NCBI GenBank assembly: GCA_903632075.3
Contig: CAHIKZ030000958.1
Location: forward strand, 543,501 to 607,500
Source of the DNA: Acanthosepion pharaonis
Lineage: Eukaryota > Mollusca > Cephalopoda > Sepiida > Sepiidae
Direction of reading: 5' to 3'
Length of the DNA stretch: 64,000 nucleotides
Of the stretch, positions 32,680 to 44,202 are shown in pieces (the first letter of the stretch is position 1; every line of letters begins with the position of its first letter). Under the pieces are notes generated by a model. The model made no database searches. It was given only the letters and a program-made list of their open reading frames with translations, and was not told the origin of the DNA. The position numbers were made by a program, and so were the translations under genes.

Positions 32680-33836
32680 TTCAGAGATGAGACGACCTTG
32701 TCATAAAATAATTGAAACAAAACATTTTTCAGGGTCTCATACAGCTTTAAGAAAGTTCCAAATTTTTTGCTGCTTCCTAATCAAGTCTGTAAGAAAAATT
32801 TGTTTTTAAATTAGCAAATGCAGAGATTTATATGTCTATGTACACAGGCACTCAGACTGTAATTTTTATCAATGCTCACTGAATACAGACAGGATACATA
32901 TTTGTTTTTTTTTTTTTAAAGACTTTACTCATAGTGCTCTATTCACAATGTTATTAAACTATAAATGACTTCCACTTTTTCTTTTTTTTTTTTTTTAGAA
33001 AAAGTTAAGGGAAAATAATGTCATTAAATGAGTGATTTTAAACAAACCCAGATATGAGTGTCCTTATTTTGATTCTTACTATAATAGTTTTTAGGGCATC
33101 ATAAGTTTTTGTCCTCTTCAGATGTCTCTGATAATTATTAACCTTCTAGGAATTTCAAACCAAATCCTTTCAAAAATCAATAAAGGATAGACTCTTCTTC
33201 TTCTTTCACTATCCATTAACCAGAAAGAACTAACCAATATGAGATTTTCTTTGTATGAAATGAGAATAATATATCTCCATGGATTGAATAAAGTGTTTAG
33301 CTCAAAATTCATAGAAGGTTATCAACTATGACAGCTGTCTGAGAAAGGCTGGAAAATACAGCAGCTAAAATATGATGACAATGATAGTCCAGATAAAGAT
33401 ATTAGCTAGGGTAAATCACAGTAAAATAAAGATTAGATTCGTTAAAAGAATTCAGACAAAAATTACCTGTATTTTTCATGCCTATTTTCATTCTGATATA
33501 CAGTGTATCCAGAAAATATTCAGTAATCTTGAAAACTTCAAGAACCAATTACACAACTTTGTTGTAATTTGGAAACCAATCTAAGAGGACCTTAGTACAC
33601 ATGCATGAACAGATACTCTTCTGCAAGGTTACTCAGTCAGCAGTGAAATGCCACTTAATAAGTTTGTGATCTGTGTGACCATTGCATTCTCATACAGGGA
33701 TGTTTGACAAAACACTGTCTCAGCCAGGTTTGTCAGTACCATCACCACAAACTTATGCTTTCCAGTCTTTGCTAAAGGCTAAAATTGACATTGAAATGCT
33801 ATGGGCAAGTTTAAGAAGAAAGTGATGAGGCAATGA
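32680..33836. other. AT-rich sequence
   Basis: Nothing recognised. Confidence 0.5.
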
Positions 33837-34138
33837 TCAGTCAGTTATGTGCCATGCGTGATACACACTTAGGTGATCATGTATCTTTTGATACATGACT
33901 GACAAAGCAGATTTTTTTCCGCAGTAGGTTGCCATTTCTTTCTGCAGTAGACCAGTTGCCATCCAAGGCTAAGGAACCTAGCCTGTCCTGCTATTTACCC
34001 ATAGCTGGAGGGAGAAGAAGAGAATTCATACCTTTACCAAGGATATTAGCATGTTAATGAATGTAATGGATTTGACTGGAATTTGAACTCTGCTCCTTGA
34101 TTCCTCAATCCAAGCCACTATCCATTACTCCACCATGG
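33837..34138 (-). mobile_element. full-length tRNA-derived SINE, tail type A
   Basis: Minus strand head, core and complete tail A. It aligns end to end with 24188-24483 and 41183-41480. Confidence 0.85.
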
Positions 34139-34302
34139 CAATGATAGCAATCCCAAAAGAGAACTTTGTAGACTGTTTTAAATGTGGAAGTCCTGAAATT
34201 ATAAATTTGAAGGATTGCCTACATCCTGAAGAGAGATGGGGATGGGAGGAGTAAACTACCTTAGTTCAGGTGCCATTACCTAAGGTAATTTACCCACTCC
34301 CC

Positions 34303-34590
34303 ATGTCTCTTCAGGGCATAAGCAATTATGACTCTCCACAGATTCCTTTTCTTTGAATTGCAATACATTCTCAGGCAAGATAATACAGTGGTTTCCTCCT
34401 GCTTCTCCAGTTTGGAATTTAGAGTTTTCTTTTTCCTAGACTAGTTGCTACCCAAGGTTAGAGGGCCCAGCTGCCCTTGCTATTTTACCCATAGCTGGGG
34501 GCAGAAAGGATAGATTTATTCCTTTTCTAAAGACATTGGCATGAAAGTGAATGCAATATACTTACACACAATTTGAACACATATTGTGTG
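34303..34590 (-). mobile_element. RTE 3' terminus joined to SINE core
   Basis: 34303-34350 is like the RTE 3' end ('tcttcagggcataagcaatt', 'gactctccaca'). 34420-34590 is a decayed SINE core and head. Confidence 0.5.
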
Positions 34591-35254
34591 CAGGTAGAAA
34601 CAATTCTGAAGATGATGCAAATAAATATAGAAATATTAACAAAATTAATTTTCCTCTTTGAATGATGTGCACAGAGTATGATTATTATTTTTTTTTTTTA
34701 ATAATTTACATTTTTAAACACTGTGGATAGATATTGTTTTCTTATAGATAAAAATATCTGTTCTTAAAAACCATAACAATCCACTCATCTTTCTCCTCAA
34801 CACAAACCTGCAGTAATCCAGTATCCTAGCAACAAGAGATTGCAGCCATGACCCCGGGGATCATTTTACAAAGACAATCATTTGAGACATTTGGTATTCA
34901 TTGTAATGGCAGTCGCTAATCCTGGAAACAAAGATTTTTATCATTTCTTTTTCAATTATCCAAAAAACTCTGTAGACAGCAAAACAGTGTATAGCAAATT
35001 AGTTGACAGTAATGGAAAAAAGGTTTTGCAAAATGCCTTTTTAGCCATGATCAAATGGTTATGACAGCTTGCTGGAAAAGCTATGGAAATAAACTTATTT
35101 ATTAAACTCTCCTTAAAAATTCCAGAAAATTTCTGTCTGAATTTCTGGAATAGGGAGTTATAAGTATTTACATTCAGATAATGTCTTTATCTTTGTTGTT
35201 GTTATTGCAAAGTTTTATCTATCTATATTTCTGAGATGAGATATATACATTATT
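34591..35254. other. AT-rich sequence
   Basis: Nothing recognised. A 60-codon plus frame at 34882 has no motif. Confidence 0.45.
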
Positions 35255-35470
35255 TACATTATTCAGACTATTGTCCTCATCTTTGTCACCATATTTATTA
35301 CAATGTTTCAGCTGTGATTGGAATGTCGAACTGATCCCTGGGGTAGTTCAGTTATCTCCTGTTAATTTCCCTCTGAAAGTTCTCCACTGCCTTAACCAGG
35401 TATTGAACTCACACTCTTTTGGTCCTGTCACTGGATCTAACCAACACCACTGTGCCATATGTCCTTTAAG
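35255..35470 (-). mobile_element. tRNA-like repeat related to 10.2-10.5 kb
   Basis: Shares the arm 'attgtcctcatctttg' and the minus-strand box B-like GAGTTCAATACCTGG with the 10.2 kb element. The second inverted arm is missing. Confidence 0.55.
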
Positions 35471-35599
35471 ACATCTGGGTATGAATTTCTGGGTATTATA
35501 AACCTAATGTCTCAGCAACTATTTTTACCAGTGCTCATATTGTAATTTTTTGCTGTTATCATTCCATGTTTTTTACCAGAGATCATATTGCAACTTTTG

Positions 35600-36045
35600 T
35601 TGTTATTATTGCTTTTCTCTGGCACTCCTTATTACTGGTTCCCATATTGTATTCATTTCTATGCTTGGTCAGCTCAGGAGATTTTTGTGGCCTAGCATAT
35701 GTGCCAATTCCTTAAGTTTATGAATTTTCCAATGGTGTTCCTTGTCTATGATCTCAACCTGATCCCACAGAGGACGGTGATCCCCTTCTCTCTCCATATG
35801 TGGTCAGCCATGCCTGCTTTTTCTACTTCCCCTCGTGTTACAGCTCTCTGGTATTCTTGAAGCCTTACCTTAAGGGGGCAGCCTGTCTCCGCTTTATATT
35901 TCTTTCCGCAGCTGCACGGGATAGTGTACACACAGTCTTTAGTCATGTTCTCTTCTATGGGGGGGGGTTACTTGGAGAGATATCTGCTGTTGTAAGTGGG
36001 GGTAATATGCTTGTCTAAATAGTCCACCACTAGCAGTGGTTTACC
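35600..36045 (-). mobile_element. Penelope-like element, GIY-YIG endonuclease end
   Basis: Minus frame 35946-35746 reads CVYTIPCSCGKKYKAETG (the GIY and YIG strands), then PLKVRLQEYQRAV (with the conserved Arg) and GMADHIWREKG. After a frame change the usual trailing segment 'DKEHHWKI...LKEL' is seen to about 35620. This is the C-terminal endonuclease half of a Penelope-like retroelement. The reverse transcriptase half is not adjacent. It is broken by frame changes. Confidence 0.8.
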
Positions 36046-36287
36046 TACTTCACACCACTAGTGAGTATTGTATTTTGTTGATGTTATAAAGATTACCATT
36101 TCATTTCCAAACTCCATTCAGTAACCCTTCTGAGGTTACAACAATTACTAATGTTTCTTACCATTGTTTAGAGAAACAAAGGATAGGGATCATCCAAATC
36201 CTGAAAGGACACAGCATATAAAAATGTCAATTTAGTAGAAGTTCTTTGGGGAGCTAAACTTGTTAAGCCAAATATTCAGCCACATTC

Positions 36288-36475
36288 AGGACGTGCAGGT
36301 GACCCAATGGTTAACAATACAGAAAATGGAATTGTCAAGTTCAGATTCCAGTGTTCACTTCACACTAATGTCTTTGTAAAAATGATAAATCCATCTCTTC
36401 TCACCCCAGGTATGGGTAAAATAGCAGGGTAGAGTGAACTCTCTAACTTTGGGTTACAACCATTTTAGGTTGTCT
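36288..36475 (+). mobile_element. tRNA-derived SINE, decayed head and core
   Basis: Head 'gtgacccaatggttaacaat' with box B-like AGTTCAGATTCC, then core 'ccaggtatgggtaaaatagc' to 'taactttgggttacaacc'. Tail lost. Confidence 0.6.
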
Positions 36476-37487
36476 CTCTAAATCCCCTCTTTCATCTAGC
36501 CATGGATTAAAAAAAAAAAAGATTTGGCCTTGTAATTCAATAAAAAAAAAAAATTGCTAAAATATGATTAGCACAAAATCTGAAAAACTGATTGGATTCA
36601 TGATCCACAATATTAATTATGTATAAGGCAAAGAAGAAAAAATGCAAGTTATTTGTTGAATTGTCAGGAATTGGGATATATGCTAGTCACTTATGTTTCT
36701 TACTCCTTACATGATTAATTTTTTACATAAGTAGATATTAGATGAACAAGATGGATGCCCCACAGTGCTTGGGTTGTTATCACATGTTATTTGTGAGCCA
36801 ATCAGATTAGGAAAACTGCAAGACTTCTTTCTATGCACAGAATTACATCAAGACAAAATGCTGTATTGATTTATTTGTTATCTTTAGTAAAATAAAATCA
36901 ACAAAAATGCTGGGGAAGGTACCAAGCTAGTCCAGTTGATCATTCCAATTGAATAATGAATTCAGTCTTCATTTGTAACCTTTAGGCAAAACTTTATTTT
37001 TACACACTGAAGTTCACCCAACACAAGACCCAAGAACCACTTATGCTCAAGGGTTACTGTCAAAAATCTTATAATGAATAAGGTGTGGTATGAATGAAAG
37101 AGGAGATAATAGGAAATGAATATTAGGAGCGTAGATAATAAATGATCCTTAACTTGAAGAGGTTATGATTGTAGTGTTCAGGGAAGTATCCACACAGGAG
37201 TCTGTCCCATATATTAGGTCTTGGGAAAAAGCTGTCTAAGTAAGACCTTCTCCTTAAATTTGGAACACAGAAGAAATAAGCATGATTTTACTCTAGATGA
37301 AATATGTCAGAGTCACCGCTACTATATATTATTATTATTTTATGGCATTATTTCTTAAAGCAAAACAACACATCTCAGGGAAATTTTAATGAAAATAATG
37401 ATGCTAAATTTAATTAATGAATGGAGGTTATATTTAACTAAAGCTGCTCTCCCACCTGTCATATCTTTAAAAGCCAATTCTTCCTTC
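36476..37487. other. AT-rich sequence
   Basis: Nothing recognised. Confidence 0.5.
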
Positions 37488-37775
37488 CTGAGGTGCAATG
37501 CATGATGCATGCTTGGGTGAACATGTCTCTCTTAAATTTGTGATTGACTTAGCAGAAGAATACCCACAATAGGCTGCTGTTACTTTCTGCAGTAGACTGG
37601 TTGCCAACCAAAACTATAAGACTTAATCTGTTCTGCTATTTAACCCATAGCTGGGGAAGAGGTGGATTTCCCAAAAGTATTTGTGCGTAAGTCAATGTAA
37701 AAAAAAAAAAAATGAACTGGAATTCAAGCTTGGCTGTTCAATTTTTCGTTATCCCCCCCCCCCCGCCACATCCTA
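37488..37775 (-). mobile_element. tRNA-derived SINE, tail type A, with poly-C in the head
   Basis: Minus copy with tail A, core and head. A run of 12 C at 37754-37765 and an A(14) tract interrupt the head. Confidence 0.7.
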
Positions 37776-38240
37776 AAATCTAATCGTAGAATTAAAAAAC
37801 TACACTATACTACAAAGCAATGATATCAAATTGTAAAATTACATTTATTCAGTTTTTAACCACAAAGATATTAAAATAATATGAAAAATAAACATCTGGT
37901 TGTTAAACATACAAGTAACACCCAAGAGACCCGTTTTAAGACACAGGGATCATAAGTGGACATGTTATGGCAGGCTGAATAAACTGTAGAGAATTCCAAC
38001 GATGGTTGCGCATAAGCATCTTATTTTCTAAGAATGTAAACCTTGTATACAATCAAATAATGACTAATTTTATGTTGATTTTTATGAATAATATACAGTG
38101 TCTTGGATTGTCTTAGAGCTGGTAACTGAGAAAAATGGAAAAAAAATACTAATAATTTACATGTTTTATTCATGAAAGTGACTTCTTCAGATGAATAATG
38201 GTTTTGTCACATATATTTTACAGCAAAAACTAAAAATTAC
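37776..38240. other. AT-rich intron sequence
   Basis: Nothing recognised. Confidence 0.5.
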
Positions 38241-38381
38241 CTCAACATGGGTATAGTCTATTTCAAGCTGTTTGAAACCAGCTCTTAAGTGTTTGTCTGG
38301 AAGTGGGGATTTGAATTTATTTTCAATATCATTCCTCTTCTGAGAGATGCCTTGTTTATGATAAGGGGCTTGTGTTGGTGA
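38241..38381 (-). CDS. coding exon of an unrecognised gene, 5' border uncertain
   Basis: Minus exon ending in GAG before donor GTAATTTTT. The open frame reads QKRNDIENKFKSPLPDKHL, then RAGFKQLEIDYTHVE, and continues in phase 0 into the 32.1 kb exon. Two acceptors fit in the same phase: before 38381 (TACCACAG) or before 38339 (CATCTCTCAG), giving 47 or 33 codons. The frame is open upstream for about 15 more codons. Charged, helical-looking peptide of unknown family. Earlier exons were not found with confidence. Confidence 0.75.
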
Positions 38382-38808
38382 CTGTGGTAGGGCATGAGGT
38401 ATCTCATTATTTGGGGGGGGTATGTGGTTGGAGTTTATTTATGGCTAGGGCCTTTCGTTGTCTGTAACTAAATTTTGGTCCCCACTATGGAGTGCTCCGT
38501 ATGCTAGTAACAAGCATGTTTTCCTGGGATTTAGACTAAATAGTATTTAGACCATAGGGGTTTAATGTTATTAATAAGTTGTGGGGGGGTTAACCTTAAG
38601 ACCAATTAAATTTAGGTTAATTAGTTGAATGATAGATTCATAAATTGTGGGTAATACTGGGACACATAATGGAATAGATCATGCTATCCAACACATATAC
38701 ATACATATATGTAAATAACCATATGCACCCCCACACATACCTATACATATATTCTTATGTAATTTTGAATCTGTTCCTATGTCTACATGTAATTAGCTCT
38801 ATTACCTG

Positions 38809-38811
<3 letters not shown>
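38382..38811. other. sequence with G runs
   Basis: Several G(7-8) runs and no gene recognised. Confidence 0.5.

Positions 38812-38869
<58 letters not shown>
38812..38869. repeat. (TA)n microsatellite
   Basis: About 28 TA units. Confidence 0.97.
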
Positions 38870-38876
<7 letters not shown>

Positions 38877-39011
38877 GGGGAAAGAAATACAACCAACACC
38901 AATTACAATTTCCCAATTACAAATGAAAAAAAACTCCTACATTATGAGTTTTATCCCTTGAAAGGACTTATTGATGGGTGTGTGTGTGTGTGTGTATAAA
39001 TAAAAAGAAAT

Positions 39012-39848
39012 AAAGGAATCCAATAAAACACCTACAGAAAAATGAAATTATGATGCAAAGCTATAAGATGTAGGCCTTTGAATGTCCCATGTCCTTTGTA
39101 CAGACATTTGAAACTATATATTACTAAGTATAAAAAAAAAATAAAGTTCACTAAATCAGAGAAATGAATTAGCTATTTTTACTGTAATTGTCATAAATTT
39201 TACTTAAATATTTAAATATAAAAATTTTAACAATCGTAATATACATACTTATACTTGATATGTAAAAATAATTATACTTACTGTAAGTAATTCTAATACA
39301 TTTACTTCTTTTAAAAAAGAAATATAGTCTATTAAAACTAACAGTGAAAATATTTTAAAGTTGTATATAAAATTGTAGTTAAATAAAAAAAATTCTAACC
39401 TTAACATCTTTTAAAATTGTAATTAAATAAATCGTATTCTAACATATAGATCTCCCTATAAGTACTACAAGCACTTAAAGGAATCCAATAAAACACCTAC
39501 AGTAAAATGAATTTAATATGAAAAGCTAGAAGATGTAAACCATTGAATGACCCATGCCCTTTGTACTTACATGAGAAACAAGATATTACTAGGTTTATAT
39601 AAAAAATAAAAGGTTACTAAACCAGTGAAATCAATTAGCTTTTTTTGGCGTCATTGTCATAAAGTTTACTTAATTTAAAAAAAAAAAAAAAAAATGTTAC
39701 CTAATAATATACATTTGATGTGAAAATAACTCTACATACTGTAAGGGATTCCAATACATTTACTTACTCTTAAAAGAAATATAGTATATTAAAAATCAAA
39801 AGTGAAAATATTTTTCAAATTGTAGTTAAATAAAACGTATTCTAACCT
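39012..39848. repeat. two-copy tandem duplication, period about 465 bp
   Basis: 39012-39402 and 39477-39848 both start 'ggaatccaataaaacacc' and both end 'attctaacc'. They are alike along the whole unit at roughly 80%. Confidence 0.9.
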
Positions 39849-40258
39849 AAATACCCCAACAATTTTTAAATATACAAATAGAAAAAATGCTGTAAGAATC
39901 TTTGCCGTTAACAATAAAAATTTTTTTAAAAAATCCAGACATGCATTTAACAGATGTCAGATTTCATTGAATAATACATCCCTACCCCCTACCAAAACTG
40001 ATACATCAAAATACAGACATAATGATCACGCAAACACCCCCTCGTCTGGTTGAAATGAATTTCTCTGTTTCTTTGGAAACGTAAATTATGATTTTTGCTG
40101 ACTTTAAAACCCAGTAATTTTATAAGTTACTCCAAAATTTGCTTGAGGATGAAATGGAACTAATGTCTTTAATTTAATTACAAAATTAAATTTGGACCTT
40201 CCATTTTTGAAACATGGTTAAAACTGTAGCGGAAAAACCATATTTTAAATCAATTAAT

Positions 40259-40263
<5 letters not shown>
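39849..40263. other. AT-rich sequence
   Basis: Nothing recognised. Confidence 0.5.

Positions 40264-40325
<62 letters not shown>
40264..40325. repeat. (TA)n microsatellite
   Basis: About 30 TA units adjoining an inverted repeat. Confidence 0.97.
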
Positions 40326-40330
<5 letters not shown>

Positions 40331-40456
40331 TTAATATAATAATATCAAAATCTGCTACTCAGAATTTCATATGATAACAATCATCAGGTGGATTTAACTG
40401 CCTGATGATTGTTACATGAAACTGAGTACTGGATTTTGATATTGTATTAATAATAT
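40326..40456. repeat. inverted repeat, arms about 58 bp, at a (TA)n border
   Basis: 40326-40387 and 40401-40456 are inverted copies (shared 'aatatcaaaatc', 'tactcag', 'aacaatcatcagg') around a 13-nt centre. The CTGATGATTGT... arm sequence recurs at 30976-31022 and 63958-64000. Confidence 0.88.
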
Positions 40457-40533
40457 ATATTTAAGCTCTACTGACTTTGGCACCGAGGCCTCAGTTTATT
40501 TTATTTTAAGCTTTAGAGAATATTCTTACCATT

Positions 40534-40571
<38 letters not shown>

Positions 40572-40589
40572 CACACACATACATATGTG
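40457..40589. repeat. AT-rich sequence ending in (TA)n(CA)n
   Basis: Microsatellite at 40541-40583. Confidence 0.8.
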
Positions 40590-40960
40590 CATACGGGGGA
40601 AGCAAAAGTCGCACACCATATAGGAATACTTTATTAAAATTATAATTACACATGAAAATTTTATTTACTAGTTATTCAATTGTTATATGTGCTGTTTAAA
40701 ATGTTGTTGTCCTTTTTCAAGACATTTCAATTCTGTGTCTGCATCGATCATTAACATGCCATAGAGTTTCCTTTGTCATTTTACTGCATTCATATTATAT
40801 TCTTTCTTTAAGCTTATCAATATTTCTAGGTCACATTTGATAAACTGATTTTAAATGGCTTCACAGAAAAAAATCCAAGTGTGTGAGGTCTGGTGACTTC
40901 TGTGTCCCAACAGAACCTCTTTGACCTATCCATTAATCTGATCACTTTTGCTTTTGTATG
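40590..40960 (-). mobile_element. DDE transposase C-terminal fragment with terminal repeat
   Basis: Minus strand shows SPDLTHLDFFL, then SHLKSV and PRNIDKLKERI, a pattern typical of the C terminus of Tc1/mariner-superfamily DDE transposases. The left end 'gggggaagcaaaagtcgcac' corresponds to 'gagtaaggcaaaactcac' in the copy at 56160-56520 and is probably the terminal repeat. The frame is broken. Confidence 0.7.
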
Positions 40961-40987
40961 TATGTATGTATGTATGTATGTATGTAC
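40957..40987. repeat. (TATG)n microsatellite
   Basis: Seven units. Confidence 0.95.
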
Positions 40988-41182
40988 ACATGCATTTATG
41001 CATGGCGGTAAGGAAAAATACAATAAATGACAGTTACAATTTGACACTTACAATTTTTATGGCATTTGTTGTCTTTCTTTACCCCCACCAATAAAATTAA
41101 TAAAATCATTATTAGTCTGAAGAAATCTTTTCAAGTGATTTTTTTGCCATTCAGATACCTATTTTGCCTGATATATAGATTT

Positions 41183-41480
41183 ACGGTGGTGTAATAGATA
41201 GCAGCTTGAATTGAAGAATCGGAGAGCAGAGTTCAAACTCTAGTCGAATCCATTACATTCACTAACGTGCTAATACTCTTGGGAAAGGTATGAATCCTCT
41301 TCTTCCCCCAGGTATGAGTAAATAGCAGGACAGACCAGGCTCTATAGCCTTGGGTGGCAACTGATCTACCATAGAAAGAAATAGCAACCTACTGTGGGAA
41401 AAAAATCTGCCTCATCAGTCATGTATTGAGAGATACATGATTGCCTAAGCGTGTATCATGCATGGCACATAACTGACTGG
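41183..41480 (+). mobile_element. full-length tRNA-derived SINE, tail type A
   Basis: Plus strand. Head with box A-like TGGTGTAATAGATAGC and box B-like AGTTCAAACTC, core to 'gccttgggtggcaactgatc', tail A with the hairpin-like 'atgtattgagagatacat', ending 'catggcacataactgac'. Confidence 0.87.
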
Positions 41481-41584
41481 TATCATATCTATAAATTCTA
41501 CTCTCAACATGATACCAATTTTTTCTGGTAATTGTTTACTACTCTGTCATCAATAAATGTTATTTTTAAATATTTAAGTATTAC

Positions 41585-41642
41585 CTTCAGCAAATAAAAT
41601 AGGTTTATTGGCATTAATATTATCTGTAAATATCAGCACTGT
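41585..41642 (-). CDS. weak candidate exon
   Basis: Minus acceptor ...TTTATAAAATGCAG, 58 nt, donor AAG|GTAATA. Open frame reads TVLIFTDNINANKPILFAE. If read in phase 0 it leaves one base, so it cannot join directly to the 38.2 kb exon. Retained only as a hint. Confidence 0.2.
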
Positions 41643-42569
41643 CTGCATTTTATAAACAATGAAGAAAGTGACAGGCAAGAAAAAAAAAAAGAGAGATACA
41701 AGAAAAATACAGAGAGAGGCAAGAAAGAAAAAAAAAGAGAGATAGTCAACAAACAGAAAGGGAAGGTGAGATAACTTGAAAAAGAGACAAGGAAAAAATG
41801 TAAAATTATTACAACACTTTCATCACTGCTACATTTCTGGCATATTCCCAAATTTATTCCAAATGTTCTTGGGATTTTGATTCCCAGAGCATGAGAGCAA
41901 GCAGTCATCAGATCCCCTCCTCCTTAATCATCTCCCAACCTAAAATGCACCAGAGACAGATGAGGATGAGATGGGTCCTGACTGAGAGGGGAGAAAATAA
42001 CAGGAAACGTGTCCACAGGGCAAGCCCTTTTGCAAAATTACTTGTCCAATCTTCTATTAATCAAATATTCCTATTTATTCCTCCCTCATTGTTATAAAAA
42101 GTCAGTTTCTATGCCAACAACTGAAGATCAACATTGAGAAGGGAATTTAGGAATCAATTTGGGTCCTAAAATTACCCATTCCAAAGAATAATGAAAGAAA
42201 CCCCTATCAACCCCTTTTTGTCCTGTACCACCCTCTCCACTCACCAAATAACTAGAATATCAACAACCAGTCAAAGGAATTACTAATGCAGTCAATGAAC
42301 TTTTGTGACAGAATAAGGGATTAGAGGCCATATACTTTGAAGTTCAGTCACAAATCACAAAGTTGTTGCTGAGATCAATATACATTGGTCAATTTAACAA
42401 AATTTCAACCCTTGTTTGGTTATTTAATGTTAAATAAAAGTCATGCAGGACACAAAAATCCCAATGAATTAATATATAGATGAGTAGATATAAATCTGCT
42501 AGACTTTCATATGGATATCATCCATAGCAGCAAACCTGTTTAGAAATATCTAAACTCTCAGCTGTATAG
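41643..42569. other. sequence with A/G-rich tandem segment
   Basis: 41672-41745 contains two similar purine-rich units ('ggcaagaaagaaaaaaaaag'). Nothing else recognised. Confidence 0.5.
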
Positions 42570-42940
42570 AACCACTTTCTAAGATCAATGGTTAAAAATA
42601 GCTTTGAGTGAGTAAAGTCTGAGGCTCTTGGTGAAGATCACACTTCTTCGAACTATGTGAACTGGCACTAAAGAATCACAAAGAAAGAACTGTACCAAAT
42701 AACAGAAGCTATATCACTTTAGGACTTTCAATAGCAGCAACAACTAAAATGAATAACACATGTAACTTGAGAAAGTAATGATAAAATCAAAATGTTGACA
42801 TTAAACACTACTTCAAATAAAAAAATTAGGAAGAACCCCACCCCTCATCACTATTAGAAAGAGCAAAAACAGCTTCTGGACTTGAGAAACCTGTTTTCTT
42901 AAAAAATTGTTTTAAGAGAAAGATTTTATAAATCTCAACT
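42570..42940 (+). repeat. dispersed repeat, second copy of 20780-21125
   Basis: Aligns in the same orientation over about 350 bp. It ends next to the mariner start at 42951. Confidence 0.65.
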
Positions 42941-43060
42941 GAAAATATGAGGGTGGGCTGAAAAGTTCATAGGCTGAGTATTATGGAGTGATGCTAAAGC
43001 TGTGAAATCTTGTATGTACTAATTTCAGTTCTTATTAATAACTGCATTGTTTCTTTCCTG

Positions 43061-44202
43061 TGTTACATTAACCCCATATTTGTACCCTGACCTCAGATTT
43101 TATAAGTATATTTTCAGTACCCTTTGTATTTGTGACAAAACATATGAATCTTAATGACTTTTTTATTTCTTGAATATGCAGATTGTGAGATATATATTGT
43201 TTTTATACCCAGATGAGTCAGGGCCAGTTCTCGGAAAAGATCCTTCCCTTCTACCCCCATTTCCTACCTGGTCTCTGACGCATAGGCCAAACAAACGCTG
43301 TTTGACAGGTGTGAATGATGTTAGCCAGTTCCATAGTCGCTGGCCAAAAAACGAACGCTGTTTGACAGATAAGTGTAGATGACATTAACAGGGTCTGTGA
43401 ATGACGCATATCTTTTTTTGTGGGGGGCCAACATGCGACTCAAAATATAGCAGTTTTCGTTTCGCACGTGTTGAGGTAACAACAACCACACATAGTTGCT
43501 GGCTATCAGAGGAGTCGGACGTCACCAAAAACAAGTCTTAGCTATTTGCCATTAGAAGAAGCAGTTGTCACCAGAACCAGACTTCGTTGTTTGATGCCAG
43601 AAGAATTAGATGCCACCAAAAACCAAAGGACCGACACAAGAATCTAGATCAACATCGTCAACCCAAGTTAGCTATATTCCCGTGATTTTTCTGTGTGTTC
43701 TCCTCGCCATCAACACAGATCGGATGTCGCCAGTCAAGAATTCATGTTAGAATATTGTCAATCCCACCCGTTACTTTCAAACTGTACCCCGATAATAGTA
43801 AATCGACGTCAATTCCAACCTTATGTAAGTTTCTGCATGTTTTTCCATATCTTATAATCTGCTATTTCCGTATTCATATGTATTTCGCCGCATTAATATT
43901 TGTTTAATTAGTAACTTATCTCCCCATCCCTTGTATTTAGTTTTCTTTTTCTTTTATTCACACTCCGTGTATTCTAGAAATAAAATCTTTGTATTATATA
44001 TTCTCGTGTTGTCTTCTGTTGTTCTGTGTCTGCGAATTGTTCATTTTCTCTCTGCGTCTACCGACGTCCGGAATTGGAGAATTCCCCTCCCAACGTTCTT
44101 TTCTTTATTTTTATATCGAACCTTGGGATCTCTTACTTATTTTTTTTTATTTTCCCATTGCGTCCCGGCTATCATAGTCCCAACGAAACCCCGGGCGTAA
44201 CA
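43061..44202 (+). mobile_element. candidate solo LTR, CpG-rich
   Basis: Starts TGTTAC and ends GTAACA, a classic TG...CA inverted terminus. It lies inside the mariner 5' leader, flanked by CCTG and CTTG (a possible 4-bp target duplication with one change). An AATAAA at 43979 could mark a polyadenylation site. It carries several dozen CpG pairs, whereas the rest of the window has almost none, and is far less AT-rich. No internal retrotransposon genes lie next to it. Strand was chosen from the AATAAA. Alternative: another kind of young insert or a CpG-rich promoter. Confidence 0.65.
43493..43631 (+). repeat. three direct repeats of about 46 bp in the LTR
   Basis: Units at 43493, 43539 and 43584 share 'tag.t.tttgccat.agaagaa..agatgtcaccaaaaacca' in loose form. 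Repeats like this in the upstream part of an LTR often act as enhancers. Confidence 0.6.

Noticed and set aside
40393..40425. CTGATGA...GAAAC on the plus strand in the 40.3 kb inverted repeat
   Set aside because: No stable stem II and no stem I pairing; the motif is part of a repeat arm.
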